The position numbers and the translations under genes were made by a program. A stretch of DNA of 64,000 nt, taken from contig JADJXF010000009.1 in the NCBI GenBank assembly GCA_016715995.1, positions 124,001 to 188,000 on the forward strand, written 5' to 3'. Positions 33,805 through 44,118 of this stretch are shown here, one piece after another (the stretch's first letter is position 1; each line of letters starts with the position of its first letter). The notes beneath the pieces are model-generated. The model was not told the DNA's origin. It was given only the letters and a program-made list of their open reading frames with translations, and searched no databases. The DNA comes from Flavobacteriales bacterium (GTDB lineage: Bacteria; Bacteroidota; Bacteroidia; Flavobacteriales_F; PHOS-HE28).

Positions 33805-36800
33805 ATGAGCACCCTAAGCCGTTCGTGTGCCCTGGCGGCCCTGTTGCTGCTTGGCGGGACAGTGGCTGCACAGCCGTGCAACCTGAACGTGAACGCCGGG
33901 CCCATGCAGTTCACCATCTGCGAGGGTTCCACGCAGCAGCTGAACGGCACGGCCGGCAACGGCAACCCGCCCTACAGCTATAGCTGGACGCCAATAACAG
34001 GCCTGAGCGATCCGAGCATCGCCAATCCGATCGCCAGTCCGACCACCACCACCGTATACACCCTCACGGTGACCGACGACGATGGCTGCCAGGAGAGCGA
34101 TCAGATCACCATCAACGTGAACGCGGCACCGCCGGCGCTGCTCACCAGCACAGGCCCGGAGCAGATCAGCACCTTCAACGGGCTCACCACCTTCAGCATC
34201 TGCGACCCGAGCGGCTCATGGAACTTCAGCTTCACCGACCAGACCGCGGGGGGCATCACGCGCACGATCAACTGGGGCGACGGCAGCCCCAACGCAAGCC
34301 CGGCTGCCGGCTGGAGCCTGAACCACAATTACGCGCAGGGGCTGTGGACCATGACCTACACGGTGAACTACGCCAACGGCTGCACGCGCACCCAGCAGTA
34401 CCAGGTCTTCCTCGGCACGAACCCCGGCGGCGGCATCAGCACCGATCCGAATACGAACATCTGCACCGGCGGCACGCTTCCCTTCTACATCAACAGCGTG
34501 GGCGCCAACTCACCGGGCACCACGTACATCATCAATTTCGGCGATGGCAACAGCATAACGCTGAATCACCCACCGCCTGCGGTGGTGAACCACACCTATA
34601 CCACCAGCACCTGCGGGCTCCCTGGCGGACAGCTCAATGTCACCTTCACGGCACAGAATCCTTGCGACCAGACGCAGGGGCAGATCGGCCCTATCCGTGT
34701 GAGCGAGACCCCGCAGGCGCAGTTCATCCTCTCACCGAACGACACCGCGTGCGTCAACACCATAGTGACCTTCACTGATCAGAGCATCGGCTTGCAGGCC
34801 CCTGGCTGCGCGACGGCGCCACGCAACATCTGGTCGATCGCGCCATTGGCAGGGTGGACCATCGTCAGCGGGACGCTCGGCAACGACAATGGGAACCCCG
34901 GCAATCCCGGCCTCTGGACCGATGGCAGCACCACTTTGGGCGTGCAGTTCAATGTGGCGGGCACTTACACCGTGAGCGACCTCACCGGCAATAGTTGCGG
35001 CACGCACACGCTGTCGCGCACCATCTGCGTGGAGGAGCCGCCGGTCCCCTCCTTCACGCTGCTGCCGCTCGTCGGCTGCGCGCCCTTGCAACCCGTGAAT
35101 GCGAACACGAGCACCTTCGGCCAGAACTGCCTGCTCACGCATCAATGGACCGTGAACGGCGTGGCCTCGGCCTGCGGCGGACCGAACTGGAGCTTCGCCA
35201 GCGGCAATGCCACGAGCCAGCAGCCGCAGTTCATCTTCAGCGAGCCGGGCACCTACACCGTGCAGTACCGCGCCATCAACAGCTGCAACGCGCCGCCGGT
35301 GCAGCAGGTGGTGACGGTGAACGCGCCCCCACAGGTGAGCCTCAATCCCCTCAGCGGGATCTGCGCCGGGCAATGTGTGAATCCGAGCGCGGTGATCCAG
35401 AGTTGCGGCAGTGCGATCACAGGGTATGCATGGACCTTCCCAGGCGGCACGCCAGCGAATGCGAACACCGCTGCACCGGGGTCGATCTGCTTCAACAGCG
35501 CGGGCGCTCCGACCATTTCGCTCACCGTGACCAATGCCTGCGGGAATGCCACGGCGAACGCGAACCTCGCGGTTGGATCGGCGCCACCGCAGCCCGTGGT
35601 GGCCAGCAACAGCCCGGTGTGCGCAGGGCAGACGCTCTCGCTCAGCGCTGCGCTGATCCCAGGCGTGACCTTCCAGTGGACGAATCCGCAAGGCACGGTG
35701 ATTAGCAATTCACCGTCGGTGACGATACCGAACGTGACAGCAGGAACGCGGGCATCTATACCGTGGTGGCCATCAGCGGCGGTTGCACAGGTCCGTCGGC
35801 GGTTGTGAATGTGCAGGTGATCGCCGCTCCGGTGGTGACCGTGAACCCGCCAAGCGCTGCCATCTGCAACGGGCAGAGCACCACGTTGACCGCCAATGGC
35901 GCAGGCAATTACCAATGGTTCATCGGCGCCACGCTGATTGGCACGGGGCCGACGATTACGACGAGTCCGGCCACCACCACCACGTACACGGTGAGCGGCG
36001 ATCTGGGTGGATGCCCCGGAAGCGCGACGGTGAACGTAACGGTGTACCCGCTGCCGATCGTGAATGCGGGCGTGGATCAGACCTTCTGCGATCAGGCCAT
36101 CCCGGTGAACCTCAGTGGTGCTCCAGCGCCTGGCACATGGAGCGGTGCCGGAGTCACCTCTGGCGGAGTGTTCACCCCAACACCCGGGCAGCTCGGCACG
36201 GTGACGCTCACCTACACGCACACCAATGCGAACGGATGCACCAGCAGCGATCAGGTGGACGTCACTGTTCAACCGGTGGCGCAGTTCGCCGATGCAGGAC
36301 CCGATGTGACGCTCTGCCAAGGCGGCACCGCAGTGCAATTGCAAGGGTGGTCGCCTGCTGGTGGCACATGGGTGGGCGCGGCGCCGGGCGGGTGGTTCAC
36401 GCCGAGCACGGTGGGCAACTTCAATGTGACCTACAATTATGGCACGGGCACCTGCGCGACGAGCGATCAGGTTGTGGTGAGCGTGGTGCCGGCCACCTTG
36501 CTCAACGTGATGCCCGCGTTCAGCCGCTGCGCGGATGCCGCGCCGGAGGCCTTGGTCGGCAACCCGGGTGGTGGAACGTGGAGCGGCAACGGAGTGACCG
36601 GTCCGCCCTGGCAGTTCGATCCCGGTGCGGTGGCGCCTGCAGCGCATACCCTCACCTACACATTCAACAATGCGAACGGGTGCGTTTCCACCGCCACGGT
36701 GAGCGCCACCGTGTTTGCATTGCCAGTGGTGAACGCTGGACCCGATGTGGTGCTCTGCGATCAGCCCATTCCGTTCCAATTGGGTGGCGTTCCGGCGAAT

Positions 36801-39800
36801 GGCACATGGAGCGGCAACACGGTGAGCGTAACGCCCGGCGGTCTCATCTCGCCAAACGGCGTGACCACGGATGTCCTCACCTACAGTTACATCGATGCCA
36901 ATGGATGCACGGGTAGCGACCAGATATCCGTGGACATCCAACCGGTGACGACACCGGCCTTCGCAGGCAATGACACCAGCGTTTGCGTCGGAAGCGGCGC
37001 GCTTCAATTGATCGGGACGCCAGTCGGCGGTTCGTGGAGCGGGCCGCAGGTGAACGCCGCCGGGCTGATGAGCACGGACACCCCAGGCTCCTTCACGCTC
37101 ACCTATTCCTTTGGAGCCGCCACCTGCTTGCTGCAGGATCAGATCACCGTGGCCGTGAATGCACTGCCGGTTGTGGACGCTGGCAACGACATCAGCGTGT
37201 GCCTGGACAGCGGCGTTCAACTGCTCACGGCATCGCCTCCGGGTGGCGTTTGGAGCGGCGTCGGCGTGGATGCGGTCGGCAATTTCGATCCGCAATTGGC
37301 ATTGCCGGGCGGGAATCCGGTGACCTACGATTACACTGATCCGTTGACCGGTTGCAGCAACAGCGATGGGGCCTTGGTGACCGTGCAGCCGCTGCCGACC
37401 GCCGATTTCACGCATACCCCCGTGGCTTGCGCGAGCGTGCCTTTCCAGTTCACGAATGCAAGCGCCGGGTACTCGACATCGAATTGGGACTTTGGTGATG
37501 GGGGAGTCTCCTTCGCCGATTCACCGTTCCATACGTACACAGGCACAGGTGTCTTCGATGTGACGCTCGTTGTGGCCACCAGTGCGGGCTGCACAGCCAC
37601 ATTCACGAGCACGGTGCTGGTGTGGGATGTGCCTGTCGCCGTCCCCATCGTGAGCGCCGACAATGGCTGCGGACCGCTCACGGTGGATTTCGACAACCTC
37701 TCCGCAGGCGATGGCCTGAGTTATTGGTGGGACTTCGGCGGGCTCGGATCAAGCGCGCTGCAATGGCCTCCGCCGTTAACGTTCCCGGTGGATCCGCAGG
37801 ATGCCATCGTGTATCCGGTGACGCTCACTGCAACGAATGTCTGCGGAAGTGCGGCCACCACCGTGGATGTTTCTGTTCTGCCTACGCCTACGGCCGTCTT
37901 CGGGACGAACGTGGATGAGCACTGCGCGTTCGCCCCGGTGCCTTTCGCCAATGTGAGCTACGGCCTGCCGGACAGCTTCCAGTGGGATTTCGGCGATGGC
38001 AGCACCAGCACCTCGTCCGCCACGATCGTTACGCATGCCTATACGGCCGATACCGTGGGCACACCCTACACCATCACGCTCATCGCCAGCAATGCGTGCG
38101 GTAGCGATACCGCGCAGTACACCATCACCGTGCTGCCCAACCAGGTCACGGCGTTCTTCAACATGGATCCGGTGCAGGGCTGCTCCCCGCTCACCGTGGA
38201 CCTTACGCATTTCACCTTCGGCGATACGGCGCTCTACTGGACCTTCGGCGATGGCAACATCAGCCTGCTGCCCGATCCCACGCACACCTACACCCAGCCA
38301 GGCACCTACACCATCACGCTCGAGGCCTTCGGGTGCGGCTACGATGCCTATAGCCAGCAAGTCACCGTGCATCCCGCTCCCAGCCCTTCGTTCACCGTGG
38401 CGCCGCAAGGCACGTGCGTAGGAGGGGAGTTCACCTTCACCAACACCACGCCGGGCATCAGCGGTTCGCAATGGACCTTCGGTGACGGAGGGACGAGCGA
38501 TATCACCTCGCCTACGCACAGCTACGGAAGCAGCGGCAGCTTCCCGGTGACGCTCACGGTCACGAGCGCGCTCAACGGCTGTACCGCATCGGTCACGCAG
38601 AATGTGATCGTGAGCATCACGCCGATCGCGGCGTTCACGCCTTCGCCGTCTGATGGATGCATCAACCTCGATGTGGCCTTCACGAATGCCTCCAGCGGCG
38701 CGGGATTCTACCAATGGGACTTCGGTGACGGCAACACCTCCGGCTTGTTCGAGCCCTTCCATCAATACACGCAGGCCGGTTCTTACACGGTGACGTTGAT
38801 CGCAGAGAACGTGAATGGCTGTGCGGACACCATCACGTCCACGGTGGTCGCGCACCCGCTACCGGACGCGCTCTTCTCGCTCTCCGCTCAGCAGAGCTGC
38901 AGTTCACCGGTGACTGTGCAGACCTTGAATGCCTCGCAGGGCGCTGTCGGTTATCAATGGGACCTCGGCAATGGGCAAGGCTCATTGCTCAACCAGCCAT
39001 CGATCACATTCGATGGGCCCGGCAGCTACACGGTGCGGCTGACCGCGACCAATCAGTTCGGCTGCACGGATACCCATGAGGAGGTCTTCGTCGTCCACCC
39101 AACACCGGAGGCTTCCTTCACCGCCCAGCCGCAACCAGCATGCGTGGGCCGTCCGATCTCCTTCACGAACACCTCGCTCAACGCGTTCGCCTTCCGTTGG
39201 GGCTTCGGCGATGGCGGCATCTCCCTGGCCGATGCCCCGCTCCACAGCTACGCGAACCCGGGGACCTATACCATCACGCTCATCGCCACCGGCGCGGGGG
39301 GCTGCGCGGATACGCTCGTCGCATCCGCTGCCATCACCGTGAATCCGACGCCGCTCGCCGATTTCACCAGCGACACGTTGGTGAGCGTGCGCAATGCCAT
39401 CCAGTTCAGCAACCTGAGTCAGGGTGCGAGCCTTTACACTTGGGACTTCGGCGACGGGGAGGGCTCGGATGAAGCGCACCCGCTCCATCTCTTCCCAGCG
39501 GATGGCGGCGGCTATACCGTGTGCCTGGTGGCCGTGAACACCTTCTCCTGCCCGGATACCATCTGCAAGTTCCAACTCGTCGGAAGCGATCCACTGGTCT
39601 TCGTGCCCAATGCCTTCACACCGAACGATGACGACCGCAACGAGGTCTTCCGCCCCATCGTCAATGGCTACGCCGGGTGGAAGTACACGCTCATCATCTT
39701 CGACCGTTGGGGACTTGAGATCTGGAAGACCAACGACCGCGAAGAAGGCTGGGATGGCCGTGTCGGCGGCAAGCCACCGGTGATCGATGTGTACGTGTGG

Positions 39801-39866
39801 AAGGTGATCGTGGAGCGGGACGGCGATGCCCGCGACTTCATCGGGCATGTGACGCTGCTGGAGTGA
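33805..39866 (+). CDS. Giant PKD-repeat surface protein with type B T9SS (CHU_C) domain; one-base frameshift
   Basis: An intact product would be about 2,020 residues. The ATG at 33805 opens a signal peptide (SCALAALLLLGGTVAAQPCN). The N-terminal part has repeated Ig-like and PKD-like segments (ICEGSTQQLNGTAGNGNPPY, WTFPGGTPANA). At 35745 the frame is lost because one A is missing: the expected TAGNAGIYTVVAISGGCTG runs across the two frames. The second part has a run of VVNAGPDVVLCDQ-type repeats and then many PKD domains recognisable by W-(D/T)-FGDG and THTYTQPGTYTITL. The last 90 residues (FVPNAFTPNDDDRNEVFRPI, FDRWGLEIWKT) are the gliding-motility-associated type B T9SS domain. It is probably a long adhesin-like stalk. 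Its stop directly abuts the end of the convergent gene. Confidence 0.85.
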
Positions 39867-41560
39867 TCACGGTCGAGCCCCGGCCTCGATGGGCGCATCA
39901 CCCACGGGCCGGCTCCCTTTCGATTCACGCGTAGGCTGCTCGGTCTTCTCAACCGGTCCTGGCGCCGGTGGGAAGCGCTCAGCACTGTATCGGGCAACGG
40001 TGCCGTCAGGCAGCACTTCATCGGCACGATTGGCCACTACCTGATAGGTGAAAGGCACGTTCGAGTTGCCACCTTGCAATTCAACCACGTCAAAGCCATC
40101 GGCCGATTTGTTCATCACGTACACACCGTTGCAGTCGCCTTCCAATTGCACGATTACCCGAAGGGGGTGCTGGTCGTTCACCACGATGTTCTTGGTAAGG
40201 ATCGGGTCGAGCACGATACGCGCACGACCATTCTCCAATTGCCCGCTGCCATAATCCATGAAGAGGTTCTCCGGTGCTTCAGGGCAGGAGAGGGCCACGC
40301 GGTTGCCGTCGAGATCGGCGACGACGGTGTTCACGGTGCCCGGGCCGATGATCTTGCGCAGAAGGCCCAGGTTGTCCCGAACCCCAACGTACGCCCAGGT
40401 CTGTGCGGTGCCACCGATCTGCACTTCGAAGTAGCCGCCCGCCGATCCATTCACGCCATTGAAAGCACTATTGTTCAAGGGATTGGTATTGACCGTGGTA
40501 CCCGCAAATCCGACCACGCCATATTGGCTGCCTGTACCAGTCACGCCGGCGCCCGACGCAGGCGTGAATACGGTGCCGAAGTTGTTGCCCACGCCCACCA
40601 CGCCGATGCCATTGGCGGCGTTGCGGCCATAACCAAAATGGCCGATGATGGTGCCGTTGGCTGCTGTGCCCGTGCCTGCCACAAGAAAGGTGCTGGCTGC
40701 ATTGTTCCCAGTGAAAATCGCTCCTGTTCCGCCGGCATTGGTGTTCCACGCCTGCATGCCGAAGCCGGTATTGATAGCCGCTTGGCCATACACGCCCACA
40801 GGGTTCAATGCCGCTGTAGCGATCGTCGAGAAGCCTGCCACGCCAATGCCGTCATTGGACGGTGAGGCGCCGTTCACCCCTCGCGCATCGCCCGTGATCA
40901 TCGTGGCACTGATCACCCCTTGCACGCCAACGCCAACTGCCGTACCCGCCAGTGTGCCATTCAACTGGCCAAGTATGGCACGGCTGGTGGTCCCCGTAGT
41001 GACAGCCGTGGCGCCAGTATTGCCAAGGGCTGCAACCGCGATGGCCTGATGATAGGTGGCCTCGCCACGAATGCCATTGGCGGTGCCTGAGGCCGCATTC
41101 GAGCTTCCATATACCCCGAAGGTGGTGCCCGCCGTTCCTGAGGTGAAGCCCGCAACGCCGAAGCCGGTGTTCGTGTATCCATTGATTGCCCGCGTGCCTA
41201 AAGCGGATGTGTTCGCCGTGGTGCCATTGGTTGTGCCATCGGCATACACGCTGAACACATCGTTGGCAAAACCACCCACACCCACGTTGTTCACTACCAC
41301 CTTGCCGCCGCTGAGCACGCGTGCGCGCTCATTCGCAGCGGCGATGCCGCCGGTTTTGATCACCCAATCCACCGGATCGGTGGTGCCGATGAAGTTCGTG
41401 CCTGGCAAGGTGCCCGCGTTGCCGGTTGTGAGCCATCCGTCGCCCGCTCGAGGAGGGCTGATGCGTCAGGCGCGGCACCATCCGCATTGATAGCGATGTT
41501 CTGAGCGGTGCTGGCGCCGCTGATCAAGACGAGACCGCAAAGCAGGATGGGGTTCTTCAT
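39867..41560 (-). CDS. Secreted repeat-rich surface protein (tail-fibre-like); one-base frameshift
   Basis: The intact product is about 564 residues, starting at 41560 with a signal peptide (MKNPILLCGLVLISGASTAQ) and the NIAINADGAAPDASALLE opening common in Bacteroidota tail-fibre-like proteins. A missing base in a G run at about 41448-41451 moves the frame: restored, it reads ALLERGDGWLTTGNAG and continues TLPGTNFIGTTDPVDWVIKT. The middle consists of many Gly/Ala/Thr-rich repeats of the type GVYGSSNAASGTANGIRGEA. The C-terminal domain has FMDYGSGQLENGRARIVLDP and GDCNGVYVMNKSADGFDVVE, a recurring fold at the ends of such proteins. No T9SS domain follows; the tail is charged. It is convergent with the PKD gene. 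Confidence 0.75.
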
Positions 41561-41676
41561 GGTAGCAGGATGATGAAAGGTAGACGAAAGATAGCGGCGG
41601 CTGGTGGCCCTTGGTACATGCGCTCATTGGACGGAGGAGTGAGCGGCCCTTGCCGCCCAAGTGGCAACTTCGCGGC

Positions 41677-43080
41677 ATGGCATACACGGAGGTGAAGGGC
41701 GACGCGCTTCGGGCCTTGCAGGCGGCCTTGGGCTTGGAAGCCGTTCAGGGCGATGAAGAGGCGCGATTCGCTTATGGTCACGACGAGACCGAGGGCCTGA
41801 GCTTCCCGCCTGCCGTGGTGGCACGTCCACGCACTACCGAGGAAGTGGCGGCGGTGGTCCGGATATGCGCTGAGCATGGCATTCCGATCACACCAATCGG
41901 CGGTCGAACGGGCCTGTCAGGCGGCGCCTTAAGCGTTTTTGGCGGTGTCGGTCTCGCCCTGGACCGGATGAATGCGATCGTCGGGATTGATGAACGGAAC
42001 CTGCAAGTGACGGTTCAGCCGGGCGTGATCACACAGGTGCTTCAAGAGGCCGTATCCGCGAAGGGACTGTATTACCCGCCCGACCCGAGCAGCCGTGGCA
42101 GCTGCACCATCGGTGGCAATATCGCGGAGAACGCGGGTGGTCCCCGAGCGGTGAAATACGGAGTCACCCGCGACTTCGTTCTGAACCTTGAAGTGGTGCT
42201 GCCCGATGGGGAGGTGACCTGGACCGGCGCCAACACGCTCAAGAACGCCACCGGCTACGACCTCACGCGCCTGCTCGTGGGCAGCGAGGGCACGTTGGGC
42301 ATCATCACGAAGGCGGTGCTCCGATTGGTCCCCCTGCCGAAGGAGACACGGCTGATGCTGGTGCCGTTCAGCAGCGCGGAGAAAGCCTGCGAGGCGGTCA
42401 GCGCCACCTTTCGGGCGGGCGTGACACCGAGCGCCATGGAATTCATCGAGCGCGATGCCATCGCCTGGACCATGAAGCACTCCGAAGGATTGCCTAGCCA
42501 GATTTCCACTGTACCAGGCGCTTACTTGCTCATCGAGGTGGATGGCGATCATGCGGATGCGCTCATGCGCGACTGTGAGACCATCCTTGGTGTAATGGAA
42601 GCGCACGAGGCGGGCGAGGTGCTCTTCGCGCAAACCAGCGCTGAGAAGGATGCGTTGTGGCGGATGCGGCGCAGCGTGCCAGTCAGCGTGAAAGCCCACA
42701 GCGCTTATAAAGAGGAGGACACTGTGGTTCCACGCTATGAGCTGCCCCGTCTTCTAGCAGGCGTGAAGGAGATTGGCAGGCGCCACGGATTCTGCAGTGT
42801 TTGTTATGGGCATGCTGGCGATGGCAACTTGCATGTGAACATCATCAAGGGCGACCTCTCTGATGCCTTCTGGGAGCATGAACTGCCCAAGGCCATCCGT
42901 GAGATCTTCCAGTTGACCGTTTCACTGGGTGGGACACTTAGCGGTGAACATGGAATCGGATGGGTGCAGCGGCAATACATGGATATCGCCTTCAACACCG
43001 TGCAGATGGATCTCATGCGGGGAATCAAACGGGCTTTCGACCCGCAGGGAATTATGAATCCTGGCAAAGTGCTGCCTTAG
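41677..43080 (+). CDS. glcD: FAD-binding 2-hydroxyacid oxidase/dehydrogenase (GlcD / D-lactate dehydrogenase type)
   Basis: 467 residues from the ATG at 41677. The PCMH-type FAD-binding domain is clear: ITPIGGRTGLSGGALSVFGG, SSRGSCTIGGNIAENAGGPR and NLEVVLPDGEV. The C-terminal half has the family's metal and substrate motifs: CYGHAGDGNLHVNIIKG and LGGTLSGEHGIGWVQRQYM. Members oxidise glycolate or D-lactate and pass electrons to quinone or a partner subunit. No GlcE or GlcF gene is adjacent, which favours a single-subunit D-lactate or D-2-hydroxyacid dehydrogenase; the symbol is tentative. Its 3' end overlaps the convergent regulator gene by four bases. Confidence 0.85.
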   Translation: MAYTEVKGDALRALQAALGLEAVQGDEEARFAYGHDETEGLSFPPAVVARPRTTEEVAAVVRICAEHGIPITPIGGRTGLSGGALSVFGGVGLALDRMNAIVGIDERNLQVTVQPGVITQVLQEAVSAKGLYYPPDPSSRGSCTIGGNIAENAGGPRAVKYGVTRDFVLNLEVVLPDGEVTWTGANTLKNATGYDLTRLLVGSEGTLGIITKAVLRLVPLPKETRLMLVPFSSAEKACEAVSATFRAGVTPSAMEFIERDAIAWTMKHSEGLPSQISTVPGAYLLIEVDGDHADALMRDCETILGVMEAHEAGEVLFAQTSAEKDALWRMRRSVPVSVKAHSAYKEEDTVVPRYELPRLLAGVKEIGRRHGFCSVCYGHAGDGNLHVNIIKGDLSDAFWEHELPKAIREIFQLTVSLGGTLSGEHGIGWVQRQYMDIAFNTVQMDLMRGIKRAFDPQGIMNPGKVLP

Positions 43081-43964
43081 CGGGGGCCAGCGAGCTCACC
43101 GATGATTCCCGACAGGTCGGGAAAGAGCCGGAAGCCCCGCGGGGCCTCCTCAGGCGCGATGTCCTTGACCGGATATCCAGCCAGCACGAAGCGCACCCGT
43201 TGCTCCGGCATGTCCATGCGCAGCATCCGGAGGTAGCCAAGCGCTTCTTCTGTTGAAGGCTGCACGATCAGCAGGCCGACGAACACCACATCGCCGCCGC
43301 GCAAGCTTACGAGCTGGCGGAGGTCCTGGCGAGGAACGCTCTGCCCCAGATAAATGGTCCGCTCGCCATTCACTCGGAGCAGGTAGTTCAGGTAGAGGAG
43401 GCCCAGTTCATGGATCTCATTTTCCGGCAGGAAGAGCACGTATGTCGTGTTGCCCGTCGGCGCAGCCAGCCCATGCGTGGACCGTATGAGTCGCTGACGG
43501 ACCAGATTGCTCACGAAATGTTCTTGCGCGGGGCAGATGGCGCTGCTCTGCCAGAGCAGCCCGATGCGCTCCATCAGCTTCACCAGGATCTCCTCCATGA
43601 GCGCACGGAAACCGTGCTCGCGCTCGAAATCATCGCAGCAGCGCTCGAAGACGTCCTCTTCGAAGGCGAGCATGGCGATCACCAATGTGTTGAGGATGCC
43701 TTCTGGCCGATCCTCACTTTGGATGGTGCTGCGCACGATGCGTTCGCGCTCCGCCGGGGGCATGGCTGCGATCTTTGAGATCTTGTGGCCATGCTGGTTC
43801 AAGTATGCCACGTTGAGGATCTCCTTCAACTCATCGAGGTCGTAGGTCCGAATGTTCGTTTCCGTGCGGTCGGGCTTCAGCAGCCCATACCGGCGCTCCC
43901 AAACGCGGATGGTGTGGGCTTTCACTCCTGTGAATTGCTCCAGGTCGCGGATGTGGAAGCGCAT
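43077..43964 (-). CDS. CarH-like MerR regulator with cobalamin-binding domain
   Basis: 295 residues from the ATG at 43964 (43979 is possible). The N-terminal MerR winged helix is HIRDLEQFTGVKAHTIRVWE followed by RYGLLKPDRTETNIRTYD. A helical B12-cap region has W138 followed by E148-H149, the W-x9-E-H arrangement known from the photoreceptor CarH. The Rossmann-like B12-binding domain has ENEIHELGLLYLNYLLRVNG, with H185 at the position of the lower axial ligand (E-x-H-x-x-G instead of D-x-H-x-x-G). CarH-type proteins bind adenosylcobalamin, repress carotenoid genes in the dark and release DNA in light. No carotenoid gene is seen nearby, so the target is unknown. Confidence 0.85.
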   Translation of the reverse strand: MRFHIRDLEQFTGVKAHTIRVWERRYGLLKPDRTETNIRTYDLDELKEILNVAYLNQHGHKISKIAAMPPAERERIVRSTIQSEDRPEGILNTLVIAMLAFEEDVFERCCDDFEREHGFRALMEEILVKLMERIGLLWQSSAICPAQEHFVSNLVRQRLIRSTHGLAAPTGNTTYVLFLPENEIHELGLLYLNYLLRVNGERTIYLGQSVPRQDLRQLVSLRGGDVVFVGLLIVQPSTEEALGYLRMLRMDMPEQRVRFVLAGYPVKDIAPEEAPRGFRLFPDLSGIIGELAGPR

Positions 43965-44062
43965 CAAGAAGGGTCCCATGGGCGGGTGCGAATGTAAACG
44001 GGGTGTTAGAAGCGATTCTGTGCTCAGAACGGTTCAGGTGTCGCTTGGTTCGTCGGCCAACG

Positions 44063-44096
44063 GAAAGGGTCCCCTCCAAACCATGGGGACCCTTTC
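44063..44096 (-). terminator. Terminator after the DUF4397 gene
   Basis: AAAGGGTCCCC and GGGGACCCTTT arms (44064-44074 and 44085-44095) pair perfectly around a 10-base loop. On the minus strand the hairpin starts 23 bases after the stop at 44119 and is followed by a short pyrimidine run. Confidence 0.7.
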
Positions 44097-44118
44097 GCGT
44101 CAGCCGCCGCGCTGTGGA

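Noticed and set aside
35253..37415. A 720-codon open frame on the minus strand opposite the PKD gene
   Set aside because: It is an antisense shadow of a GC-rich repeat protein; it lacks any recognisable domain and has a biased His/Arg/Gly composition.
33805..39866. CRISPR-like spacing of short repeats in the PKD gene
   Set aside because: The repeats are in frame, degenerate and encode protein motifs (FGDG, TYTVT); there are no constant-length spacers.
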